From contig CAJNDS010000990.1 in NCBI GenBank assembly GCA_905221605.1, forward strand, positions 136,501-200,500: a stretch of 64,000 nucleotides of DNA, read 5' to 3'. Position 1 is the first letter of the stretch, and each line of letters begins with the position of its first letter. The translations under genes were made by a program, and so were the position numbers. Below are positions 1 through 11,446 of the stretch, in pieces. The DNA comes from Symbiodinium natans. Lineage: Eukaryota > Sar > Dinophyceae > Suessiales > Symbiodiniaceae. Below the pieces are notes generated by a model that saw nothing but the letters and a program-made list of their open reading frames with translations, made no database searches and had not been told where the DNA came from.

Positions 1-641
1 TAGATCACTGCAGCTTTAGACCCTGAACCTTGAACATTATGGGCTACTGAGGTTAAGGCTGCTGAGGGCTTGCAAGATTTGGTTTAGAACTCAGGGTTTT
101 GGGAGCATCTGGCAAACCGCAATTTCTGGGTCCGTGAGGTTGTAGAGAAATTATCATTCAGGACACCTTTGCCTTTTGGGGCAAAAGCCTAAGGATTCAG
201 CGTTAAAGGCTTAGGGATTGAGGGTTAATCAAGCGTGTGGGGATTTACGGCTTGCAGTTTAGGAAGCTCGAAGGCTTCAGGACTTAGGGTTTGGCAAGCA
301 CAGCCCTTCCAGTGCGCGAGTCATGTCGGCAGCGGCGTGCGCAAACAATGATGGCCACGCCAACGGGCTGTTGGGCAAAGGGTTCAGGTTGCAGGTTGAA
401 AGGATTTCTCGCCGGGATTTACACTGTTCACTGCCCCTAAACTCCCTAAACCCTAAACCCTAACCCTACAAACTACAATTTTTTAAACCTGAACCCTGAA
501 CCCTAAACCCGAAGCCCTGAACCCTAAGCTCTCAGGCCCCGACGTGGTCAGCGTCGTGCGCTCCTTGGCCGGCTTGGGCCCTAGCTCGTCCATCTCGGCC
601 TGCTTGCTGGCACTGCTCGGGGCTTTTCGATGGCGAGGCCC

Positions 642-814
642 TGGGACACTTCCCCCTTACATTAACAGCCCTTCGCAGGAATTACAGTTTTGGTGGCCCA
701 TGTTATAACCCTCTTAACTAACAGGCCTTGATAGGGATTATAGTTATATTATAGCACCCCCTCTTAACTCTCATAATCCCTATTGAGGACTGTTAGTATA
801 AGGGGGAACATCCC
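642..814. mobile_element. MITE-like family A, copy 1 (degenerate/composite)
   Basis: The right end ACTGTTAGTATAAGGGGGAA reads into CATCCCA, matching the family terminus. The left end (cttcccccttacattaacag) is diverged and the copy is longer than the others, possibly two overlapping copies. Confidence 0.6.
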
Positions 815-1807
815 ACGAGGGGCCTGAGATTGCGAAAGCCAAGAAATTGAGGATTTGAGCCCCGAAGCCCTACAGCCTGCAGGCCGAAAAATCCCGAAAC
901 CTGACTGTTGGCTAGCAGGGAGTGAGGGAAGTAGGGCCCGATACATACCCTTTAAGGGATGATATAGGGTACCTCATTCCCTACGTAAGAAACCTGACAA
1001 TCTCAGTCCTCAAGCCCTATGCTCTGGATTCAGCTTACCAGCGTTGAGGGGTTTGGGGTTCTGGGGGTCGTGGGCTTAAGGGTTTAGGAGTTCAAGGGTT
1101 TTAGGGGCTCAGGGGGTTAGGCTGACTGGGTTTTTGGGGCTTTTTTTCTAACCTTAAACCCCAAGAAGGGCCTGGGAGTCCGAGGAATGATAGGGGTTTA
1201 GGGCCGACTCGTTTCCCTCGCCATCCACGGCATCGGCTAAACTCTCGGGCAGGGCCTTGATTTGGGTTTTTGGGTTTCGGGCGACATCGCCAGAATACAG
1301 GCAGGTCAAACATGAACTCCGCAAACGGGTAGCTCAACTCAAGCTTTTTAAAGCAAACGCGCTAGGCTCCACTTTAGAACCCCAAACTGGGGGTCTGCTG
1401 CAGGATCTTGCGGGCTGTTGGGATCGAAGTGCGCTGTTCGGAGGGAAGTAGTTGCATGGCACCACTGTGGGTTCCAGGCTTCCGGATCCAGTCTGTGTTC
1501 TTTTGTTCGTGATTGTTGTGTTTTTTGCTTTTGTCCTCCTTGGGGGGGGGGGGGGGGGGGGGCAGATTTGTTTAACCATGCCCTAGTGGTTGAGGCACTC
1601 AAGCAGCCTGAAGAAGACTTAGGGGTGCGCGCAGCTGCGGGCTTGGACAAAACAGCATCTTTCGCAGTGTAACACCGAAACAACCGTAAACCCGAAACCC
1701 AAACTACCCGAAACTCCGCAGCCTCCCTTCTTGGGTACAGTTGCAAGAGGCTCTTTTGTGACCAATTAAACCCTAAACCCTGAGGAAGCTTCCCTTGGAG
1801 TGACAGC

Positions 1808-4800
1808 CCTTCAACTCCTCATCCGGAGCTTTCACCTTCGCCCAGCATGTGCCTCTGTTATGAAAACAACCTAAACCCGAAACCCTAAACACTTGTAGAC
1901 CCTAAACCCTCAACCCTAAACCCTAAGCCAACCCTGAAACCCCTAAGAGACCTGCGCCAGCTTTAACAAAGTGAAACCTGTGCCCTGCCGCCCACTGCGG
2001 ACACCTTGTCCGTCTGTGGCTTCGCAGCAGGAGGCTCCTTCTCTTAGGCCAGGGTTGCAACTCAGGGTGTCTGTAGAGGGTTTCGGGTTCAGGGGTTAGG
2101 ACTTAAGGTTTAAGGTTTAAGCTTGTTTTTTTGTGTTTAGGGCTTATAAGGCTCAGGATTGCGATTTCGCCCACCCCCTAGAAAAATCTCATGAATGCCC
2201 ACGCGAAGCGGCTGAACGAAAATCAAGCTTATGCCCCTTGGGGGTGCAGGACGGTCCGGTTTAAACGCGCTACCTCAGAAGCAAAGCAGCTCCCGATCGC
2301 CCTTCTCGACCTCCAACATCTTTGTGCTTGCGGCAGTGTTTGTTTGTATGTAGTTCAGGCTGCAGCACGGGTTGAGTTGACGTTGAGCCGCACATTGGTT
2401 CGCTGATCTCCTTCAGCTGACGCCGCTGGCGCTCTATACACATGGAATTGACCCCTGCCATCTCCAGCCCCAAAAAATCATCCTGATCACCAGCGCAATG
2501 CGAACAACAACAGCACCACCACACCAAAAACCAAAGCCCATCGGCAACAGTGGTGGTGAATGCCTCAAGCAGAAGACAGGAACCAAAAACAACAACAGCA
2601 GCATCAGCGGCAGCAGCAGCAACTACGATAACGACAACATCACACCAACAACAACGGACGCCTAAAGCCCATCAGCCGACACGGTTGACGCAGCGCTAAT
2701 CCCGGTCCCTTGGCCTGGACGGCTGCATCGTTTCATGCAGGGACGCCCGACAAGAACCCCTTTCAGAATACAGGCGGGAGATTGAACCCCCCCCCCCCCC
2801 CCCCCCAATTTTGCCATTCCCTGCTACGGTGAGACCTTGCGGTTTAGGGCTGGTAAGATTACATAGCCACAACAAGACCCGAAACGATTTCGGCCCTGAG
2901 ACAGTTCAGGAAGGAAGGGACCACGAAGGCCCTTATTTGTAGCCTCGTAGACTCGTGGCTTCTAGGTGCGTCTAGGTGCGGCTTCGGCTTGGGGTTATCG
3001 TTTCTAGGGTGTAGCAGTATAGGGTTTAGAGGCTTAGAGGATGTTAAAAGGGCAGGCTGCAAGTTCTCGAGCGCTCAGAGGCGAAGAATACAAGGCAGCC
3101 CTGATCTTGATGGAAGAAAAACCCTGACCTTACAACAACTGGGAATGAGGGTGCGAAAATTACTGGGGGTCCGAGACGTGAGGGCTTGCTTTTTTGGGTT
3201 TCCCTCCTGCCCCCCTCTACACTACACCCCTAGGTTCCCCCTTAAATGACCTTAACTGATCCCTAAGTAGCCTGAATTATGACCTTGGGGGCGTAGTATA
3301 GAGGGGTAGTAGGGGAACCCGCTTATGCAGAGCGGATTTAAAGGCTTGAGCGTCCTCCGCCGCGACCATCTCTCCCTCGGCGACCTTGGTCCAAAAAAGA
3401 ACCCCAGCAGAAACCCTGCCATAGGGGCCAGGGTTTTGGGGGTTGCTATAGCATAGTTATAAAGGGATCATAGGGAATACTATGAGTAATTATTCCGAGC
3501 CCTATCGTACGCCCCCCAAATCCCAGTCACGAATGTTTGGCCATTTTGAGTTTTTGAAACTTGGGGCGGGGGGATGCCCTTTTCATTTTTGGGACTTCCT
3601 ATAAGAAGCACTTTAGGGCAATTCAGCGCGCTTTTTTGGCAAGTACCCATCAACATCTCCGTAAAATCACAATGAGTGGAATGCAGCCCTTACCAGGATG
3701 GGCTGTTAGGGCTTAAAATCCCCATAATGAACCCTATAAAGGGCCTTTTTAAGGGAATAATTATAGGGTATAATAGCCCATCCTGGTAGGGACTGAGGTT
3801 GGGGCTACGGCTTCTAAGACTACAAACCGTCATCCCCACATCTTCTCCCAGCAGACCTTCTGCCAAGCAACCTGAGAGTCCACAAACCCCCTAAACCCTA
3901 AACCCTAAACCCTAAACCCTAAACCCTAAACCCTAAACCCTAAACCCTAAACCCTAAACCCTAAACCCTAAACCCCAAACCCTAAGCCCTAAACCCTAAA
4001 CCCTAAGCCCCGAATAACCTGGACCCGAAAGCCTAAGCAACCTGCGTTCACACCTCAGGGAGGAAAAGGCGGGACAGGGTTGAGGGTGTGTAGGTTGGGA
4101 TGTTCCCCCTTTTAGTAACGGTCCTTAATCGGGATCATACTGGGAGTACTATAACATCTATTAAGGACTGCTCGTATAAGGAAAAATATCCCGATGGGTA
4201 GGGTATGCTCCCAGGTTGCCATTTCGAGGGCATGAAGGGACTTAGCCTGTCGGGTACTGGGCTTCGGGAGCCCCCGCGCCAAAAACGCGGCATGTCTCTC
4301 CAACAGTCCGTTTTGCACCTTGTGCACCCTATAACTTTACAAACCTTAAACCCTAAAAGCCCCTAAAACCCGTATTTAAAAAAAACTAAACCCTAAACAA
4401 AACACCCTGAAGCCCTAGCGTGCTTCTGGTACCTTAGGCCGCGACCAGCGAGAACTTCTCCAACTCCACCGCTGGCGGTATCGCGAGGCCTTTTTCGGCT
4501 TCCCCCCCCCCCCCCCCCCGCCCCCCCTCAACAAGTTTAAGCCAGGAGCCTCTGACACCCCTAAAAGGGAAGGGTTCAGGGTTCAGGGTTTAGGGTTTAG
4601 GTTGAGGGCTTAGGATAATGGGGGCACAGGGTTTTGGATTGCAATAAGCGCCAAGGGTGTACGCTTTGTGTGGGCGTTCCAGGCTCTGGGTTTCAGGTCT
4701 CAGGCTCGCAGGGTTTGAGCGGCTGAGCATACTTAAGGGCTGCAGCTGGTTTTTTACAGGCACAAGGGATGAAAGGTTAGCTATTAGGCATTGCTGAAGA

Positions 4801-7800
4801 GTGGAGAACCCTACTCCCAAGCCCCAACCCCATACTCCCTCTAGAACCGTAACACAATCGTTTTTTTGATATTTGTTTGGGTTTTATGGATGTGTATATA
4901 TATATATGTTCTGTATATATGTATATATATATATGTATATACAACGTACTTTGAAAGGGCCCTTCCAAGAAAGTCCTTAAACGACTGGGCCGCCACGCGT
5001 TCGACCCGAGTGGGCGCCGGCACGGCGCCTTCGGGGGAGATCTCGTACAGCACGAAGTACGAATCCTGGCTTTTTTACATGGCATACTCGGTTTATGGGC
5101 CTGTAACGCGCTTTACATTTGCAGGGGGTCGCAGCGTTTCGATGTGGGGAGGGGCGCGGGGCTATCGCGATGGCATTTTGTTGACCTAGATTGATACCAA
5201 AGGGGCACAGAGAGGCGCGCGGGGGTGTGTGTGCGCGCGTGTGTGAGAGATTTGTTTCTTGGTTTAGGGTATTTCGGGTTCAGGGTTCAAGGCTCAGTAA
5301 AAAAGAACAAAAACAACCTTCCTAACTCGAAGCACAACAGCAGGCCTCGCTGATCCTTTGCATGTCCACTGCAGGGTACGGCCTGGGCTTCGATGGCGAA
5401 GTGCTTTTGGGCTGAAGGTTTAGGATGCAGGGGTCTGCACCCCTCCCACCGCCCACCCCCGAGAATCAGCTGGACGCAGCCCTAAACCCTAAACCTTAAA
5501 CCCTAAACCCTAAACCCTAAACTTCCAATGAAGCCTCTCGGCGAAACTCCAAGGGCCCGGGCAGTGAAAACGGCGTCTTGTTGTAGTCCTCGGCTTGGGA
5601 CGTACTCATGTCTACGCCCCTCCTAAACCCTAAACCCTAAACCGACTCGGGAAGGACCCTCTTGGGTTGCCATAAGTGCGCTGAAGGCTGCATGTTATTT
5701 AGAGTTAGGGTTTAGAGGTTTGGGGTTACTAAGGGTTTAGGGTTTCGGTTTCATATACCTGACCTATAAGGGGACAAGCAATATAATTTGGGTGTTGGCC
5801 AGGCAAGTAAACAAATAACTTCGGCAAAAACACCAAAACTCCAAACACACCCCCAAAGACGGCAAACCGGTCTGCACAGTGTTTCAGACCGGCTTCGGAT
5901 GCGCCCCTCGAAACTTTACACCCTGAACACGCCCTGAACCATCTAATCATATATATATATATATATATGTATACATATAATGTATACAGGTACGTATATA
6001 TATATATATGCATATATATATATATATATATAACAGGTCAGGGATTTCTAGGGTCTGTGCACCATATACACAAAAGCACGCTGAGACCAGGCACGTACTT
6101 CGTGTAGTGCAGGTGCTTGTCGATGCGCTTCTCCCATCCGGAGTTATCTGCATCCGAATGGACCTAAACGGGCTGGGTTCAGGGGTTTACAAGGTTTAGG
6201 GTTTCGGGTTAATAAGGATTAAGGTTTCAGAAAGGACTGTTGTGAGGCGGAGTTGTTGGGTAGTTTTCAGTCATTTAATAAGGTTTAGGGGTTAGTAAAC
6301 GCTTACAACTTTAAACTTATGGCCTCACAACAGTCCATTCATAAGTGGGAATCTTGACCATGATGTTTGGCATACATGATTTGGGGGGTGGGGGGGGGGA
6401 GGGGGTCCTTGGAAGTTGGCCCATCTTGGCAGGAGTCCCCCATCTTGGCAGGAGTCCCCTCCCCCCCCCCCTCAAGCGTAACAGCCGTAGCTGTGCCACA
6501 GTTGGTTTGCTTTCACGTATTTCCAGACCTGTTATTCGGAAGTTCCCTGCTTTCGAAACACAGCCTTTGTTTCGAAACACAGCCCCTGTTTCGAAACATG
6601 GATGTCACAGCCACAACTGCTTCACAAAACGATATCCAATCTCACCTTGGTTCCAGCGCTATATCTGAAGGTTGCGATGTCACATGCGCGAGTAAAAGGA
6701 TATCTGCTCATAGTATTCTCGCGTCCCCGGGGCCTACAGGACATGTCTTGATGATGTGGGTGCTAATAATGTAGGGTTATAAGGTTAAAAATCCTATAGA
6801 GTTTAGCGTTATGACCCTAAACCCTATATGCTTTAAGGCTTAAGGAAAACAGTAAAGTGGTTAAATCACTGAGGGACGAGGGTTACGTTTGTGCAATGCC
6901 CTAAACCTTAAACTCTAAACCTTTAACCTCTTATAGGGTTTAAACCCTAAAGGGCTAACCCGGTAGGGTAGATAAACCCTGACCCGAAAGGGGCCCTATA
7001 GGGTTTAAGGCTTAACCTAGTTTGAATGCCCAAACTTAAATTTAAATCCCCAGGCCTTAAACCTCTGAAAACCTTATAGGGCTTAAAGGCTTTAATGCCT
7101 AAACCTGATGTATTTAAGGTCTGGGCATTTATACATTCAGCATTAGAACCCTAAACCCTTTATACTGTAAGGCTTAAGGAAAACAGTAGGATTTAAGCCT
7201 CAAGGCCTATAATATAAGGTTATAAGGTTCTAATCCTATAGAGTTTAGCGTTATAACCCTAAAGCCTATATGCTTTAATTAAGGCTTAAGGAAAACAGTA
7301 AAATGATTAAATCCCTGAGGGTCTAAGGTTACGTTTTTGCAATGCCCTAAACCTTAAACTCTAAACCTTTAACCTCTTACAGGGTTTAAATCCTATAGGG
7401 TTAAACCTTTAAAAACCTTATAGGGCTTAAATGTTTTAATGCCTAAACCTGATGTACCTAAGGTGTGGGCATTTATACCTTCAGCGTTATAACCCTAAAC
7501 CCTATCTGCTGTAAAGCTTAAGGTAAACAGTAGGGTTTAAGTCTCAAGGCCTATAATATGGGGTTGTATCAAAACCCCGCGCAGTCGATTTTGAAAGGAA
7601 TTGCCCGAAGCGTTTGGGCCGTGCTTCTGACTCGTAAAACGATAATCAAGAAAATAAACCGATAACTTTGTAGTAACAGGGCGGGCAGGCGCCATTCCAG
7701 TGATAAGCTTGTACTACAAATACATGAAAACATTGAAAACCCAGCCTGCTCAGCTTGCACTACAAATCAACGGAAACCTAGCCGGTTTCAGTACTAAGCT

Positions 7801-10154
7801 TGTACAACAAATCAATGAAAACCCAGCCTGCTCAGGGGCACGTCCGTTCCAGTACTAAGCTTGTACTACAAATCAACGAAAACCCAATCGGCTCACGGGA
7901 ACGTCGGTTCCAGTACTAAGCTTGTACTACAAATCAACGAAAACCCAACCGGCTCACGGGAACGTCGGTTCCAGTACTAAGCTTGTAGGATGAATAGATT
8001 TAACTCGGGTTTTTATACAACCCCATATAGGGTTATAAGGTTCTTATCCTATAGGGTTTAGCGTTATAACCCTAAACCCAAACACTATATGCTTTCAGGC
8101 TTAAGGAAAACAGTAAAGTGATTAAATCCCTGAGGGTTACGTTTTTGCAATGCCCTAAACCTTAAACTCTAAACCTTTAACCTCTTATAGGGTTTAAACC
8201 CTGTAGGGCTGCACTGTAGGGTTTAAGGTTTAACCCAGGTTGAATGCCCAAACCTGAATTTAATTCAACCTTTAAAAGCCTTATAAGGCTTAAAGGTTTT
8301 AATGTCTAAGCCTGATGCACCTAAGGTCAGGGCATTTATACCGTCGGCGTTATAACCCTAAACCCTCGTACATCTGCTTTGCACTCGCAACAAAATCAAC
8401 TTCATCCAAAACACTGCATCACATTCAAAAAAACTCCGCCTCACAACAGTCCCCTCTCTAAGGTTTAGGGTTTAGAGCTTATGGGGTTCTTAACTCATTA
8501 GGTGATGTACATCTTGGTAGTGTGGTTCAGGGATGTGGGCTTTAGAGCTTCAGGTTCGACACATCTTCGAGATCTGCGGGCTTTCGGCAGGGGCTTGATT
8601 TCAGGGCCTCTCACCAGTTGCACCGGGTTGAGGAACTATGTTCAAGAAACAGTTCCACAGACGGCCTGTTGTCGTAACCCTAAATCCTAAATGGTTGGTA
8701 TCCCAGGAACCATCTTATAGCAACAGTACCCTGTTTCGGGTTGGATACTTGTAAGGGAACCCAGAACTAAAGAAAGGGTACAGGGTACCACTGCGCTACC
8801 GAGAATAGTGAACATAGGCTTGAGTGTCCTTTTTCTGATCCAGGTCAGGTCAGTCCGGGCACGAGCTCTGAATTTGCTGCGTTCGCGCGCGTTGCCGTGG
8901 GATAGAGGCGCCCACCCGCCATGCTGAGTCGCTAACTCTGCGCCCCCTAATCCCGAAACCTGCAAACCCAGAAGAAGCTTCAAACGCGAAACCCCCCGTA
9001 AAAGAACGCAAACTTCATGGAAATGCCACGCTGCAGGTATGGAGGATGCTTGTATACAGGGTGAACTAACGAACAAGGTAAGTCTTACAAGACCCGAAGG
9101 TTGTCCAAGAAATTGGGGGCCTCTGCCCATAGTCCATAGGAGCAGCCCCTCCCACCCCCGCGCGCCATGCCATGTACGCGTTTTTGCGGTCTGCAGGCAT
9201 GGCCCAAGTACCAAGCTCTAGAGCCCAAACCCTATAGACACCCTAAACCCTAAACCCTGAACCCGAAGCCCTCCTGGGAGCCCCGAGTTGCCATAGGCTG
9301 CCTTACTTGCAGACCGCCAGCCTCCAAGCGTAGAACGCGCAAAGCTCACCGACCAGCCGCAAGAATCCCGACGTTTGGGGCTTAGGTTTTGTAGGGTTTT
9401 TTTAGGTTGGGGGGGGGGGGGTGGGTAGAGTTTAGGGGGTTTAGGGTTTGGGGTTTGGGGTTTGGGGTTTAGGGTTTAGGGTTTAGGGTTTAGGGTTTAG
9501 GGTTTAGGGTTTAGGGTTTAGGGTTTAGGGTTTAGGGCTACTCCTTAGCGCTCCTCAGCGCCCCAAGCCCCCAATAAGGTAGGGTTCAGGGTTCAGGGCT
9601 AAGTGGTCAAAGGGTTCAAGGGGTTGCTGTACAGTCTTGTCGGTGCTGGAGGTTTTTGGGGGTTGGGGGTTGTGGTGTTAGTTCACGAACTAAGTTCTAA
9701 CCGCGGAATACTATAGAAATCACTATTGTTTCTTCTTCTTTAACAGCAACTCCTTCTAACAGCGTTTAGGGTGCTTAGTTGAAGGTTCATTGGGTAGCTA
9801 GAAGTAGGTTCAGGGACCACAAATGGTTCAGGGCCCCAATTAAGGTCTGCATATAACCACCCCAAAACCTCTGAGTGGGACCCCAACAACGCCCTGTGTA
9901 ACACGACGCTGGCCGCAGATCTGAAGCATTCCTTGTCATCGGGGTGGGGTCCAAGTTCATAGAGGGTGCAGGCCTTTATTTCGCGCCTTACAAAGTGGAG
10001 CCGCAAACCTAGGAACTCGAAGCCCTGCTTTAAACTCGAAGCAGTAAACCCTAAAATCCTCGGTGGGGAGCCTTGCGCGAAGAAAGCCGGCGCAAATCAT
10101 TGTCTGGCGCCACCACTGCGCACCTGGTTGCACCTCTGCGCCTCCCTCTGCCAA
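1808..10154 (-). CDS. Unidentified multi-exon protein (at least 10 exons; 3' end unresolved)
   Basis: Family not recognised. Exons rebuilt on the minus strand: 10079-10154 (starts ATG, MAEGGAEVQPGAQWW), 9869-10008, then a gap, 6088-6147 (GWEKRIDKHLHYTKYVP), 5563-5611 (MSTSQAEDYNKTPFS), 5346-5382 (PYPAVDMQRISE), 4966-5065 (DSYFVLYEISPEGAVPAPTR), 4446-4489 (LAIPPAVELEKFSL), 3346-3384 (VAEGEMVAAEDAQ), 2005-2040 (KEPPAAKPQTDK), about 1808-1835. Each listed neighbouring pair keeps codon phase with GC, GA or GT donors and AG acceptors, which is the main evidence that it is one gene. Exons between 9869 and 6147 and the stop codon were not found, so 10079-10154/9869-10008 may be a separate gene. The C-terminal part is acidic and Ala/Pro-rich; no signal peptide or membrane segment is seen. 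Introns hold telomere-like repeats, AT microsatellites and MITE copies. Confidence 0.5.
3691..3788. mobile_element. MITE-like family B, copy 1
   Basis: A 98-bp element with terminal inverted repeat TACCAGGATGGGCTGTTA / TAATAGCCCATCCTGGTA and a core containing CCCCATAATGAACCCTATAA. Confidence 0.8.
3889..4013. repeat. Interstitial telomeric array CCCTAAA
   Basis: About 11 perfect heptamers, then degenerate ones, in an intron of the left-hand gene. Confidence 0.95.
4096..4192. mobile_element. MITE-like family A, copy 2
   Basis: A 97-bp near-palindrome starting TGGGATGTTCCCCC, with arms (TTAGTAACGGTCCTTAAT / ATTAAGGACTGCTCGTATAA) and ending in ATATCCC. Confidence 0.75.
6775..8360. repeat. Three direct copies of a ~0.4 kb repeat
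   Basis: Copies at about 6775-7200, 7206-7557 and 8032-8360 share landmark strings such as GGTTATAAGGTT, GAAAACAGTAAA and CAATGCCCTAAACC in the same order. The third copy is separated from the second by the nested element at 7558-8026. AT-rich, with degenerate telomere-like words; no coding potential. Confidence 0.85.
7558..8026. mobile_element. Nested 469-bp element with terminal inverted repeats
   Basis: Ends are ATGGGGTTGTATCAAAACCC and, inverted, ATGGGGTTGTATAAAAACCC (one mismatch). It interrupts one copy of the triplicated repeat at CCTATAAT/ATA; the uninterrupted sequence is visible near 7208. Inside are tandem 61-bp units (7799-7986, three good copies plus older degenerate ones) containing CCAGTACTAAGCTTGTACTA. 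It has no open frame, so it would be non-autonomous. Confidence 0.75.
9430..9537. repeat. Interstitial telomeric array TTTAGGG
   Basis: About 12 perfect heptamers after TTTGGGG variants, opposite in orientation to the array at 3889. Confidence 0.95.
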
Positions 10155-11446
10155 AGAAGCCCAGGACCCCTTGCGGTTTAGGGTTTAGGCTTAGGTTCAG
10201 GGTGTTTCGGGGGTTTGGGGTTCTCAGAGCCTCAGGGCGTTCAAGGATCTAGGGTTTGCCCCTGTTTGACATACATATATATATATATATATATGCCGTC
10301 GCAACTCCGACAAAGACCTACGAGGTGCGCAAGGAGACTGACCCACTATAGTCTTTAGGATGAAGGGTTTATAAAGGGTTTAGGCTTCAGGGTTTAGGAT
10401 TTCCCATATAATCCCTACGAAGTGCAAGCGGGATGACGCCAGCAAACAAGCTGCTGAGGTGCGAAAGACAGGGCAGGCGGTAGGCTCGGAGGATACTTGC
10501 CGCTGCTGAGCCCCATTGGGCCAGCACCCCACACACTCAGAAGAGGTTCCTGGGCGTGCACGGGCGGTTTCGGGTTTCGAGATTGAGGTGTGCCCGAAAC
10601 TCCGCACCAAAATCTGAGGCACTTGACATTTGACACAATCTCCAAGCCTGCTACTTTTTGTGCCTACAGCAATAACCGGCACAAATGCTAAACTCTGAAC
10701 TCCACACTTGAAGCCTCTAGGACTCGCAGGCTAACTGAAAGGGGCCCTAAACCCTAACCTCAAACCACAAACTTTAAACCCTAAACCCTAAACCGTAATG
10801 CTCAAACCCTAAACCCTGAACCTTTCTCTGGGGGCTTTCTCGTCATCAGAAAGCCTGGACTCAAAGGGCTTACCCTTGCCTTCCTCTTTGTATAAAAACC
10901 AAACCCCCTCAACTCCCATAACCCCAAAGACCCCAAACTCCCCAAACCCCCTAAACTCCCTAAACCCCCTAAATTCCCCAAACTCCCTAAACTCCCTAAA
11001 CCTGCTAGACTCTCTCAGCCCCCTAAACTCCCCAAACCCCCTAAACTACCTAAACCCTCTAGGCTCCCTAAACTCCCCAACCCCCACCCCCCCACCCCCC
11101 CCCAACCCGAAACACCCATGTCTCCTACCCCGCCATGAATTTGGGCCAACTCCGAGCTCAGAAGCAACACCCACCCACCGCTACCACTTGTCACAAGAAA
11201 GAGCTTCAAGGGGGCGGGGGGGCGTGGAGCTCGGGGGCATGCATCAGAGGGTTTAACAGTTCAGGGTTGAAGGTTGAAATGGGCATTTCCCAACATAGGG
11301 GTGCGACTTTTATACCCCGAATAGAATAGAATCCCCTTACAGGGACCCCCAAAAAGGGTACCCCTATTTTTGGACCCCCCACATGTTTTGGGTTTCGGGT
11401 AGCCCATGGACCCCCCCGAAGTTCTGAAAACTCAACTGACTTCTCG

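Larger units (their letters stand above)
6200..9860. other. Large gene-poor stretch, mostly repeats
   Basis: Lies within or between parts of the left-hand unidentified gene. It holds the triplicated 0.4 kb repeat and nested element (6775-8360), a telomeric array (9430-9537) and blocks at 8500-9230 open on both strands. A short minus reading at 9315-9375 (GFLRLVGELCAFYAWRLAVC, followed by GTAAGG) may be a missing exon. Confidence 0.5.

Noticed and set aside
4841-6153. Several open frames containing IYIYIYIY
   Set aside because: Translations of (TA)n microsatellites.
7700-7990. CRISPR-like array of 61-bp units
   Set aside because: The units are tandem without unique spacers, sit inside a TIR element, and the genome is eukaryotic.
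8687-9214. 175-codon minus-strand open frame
   Set aside because: Overlaps a competing plus frame, shows no motif and cannot be joined in phase to neighbours; kept only as part of the gene-poor block.
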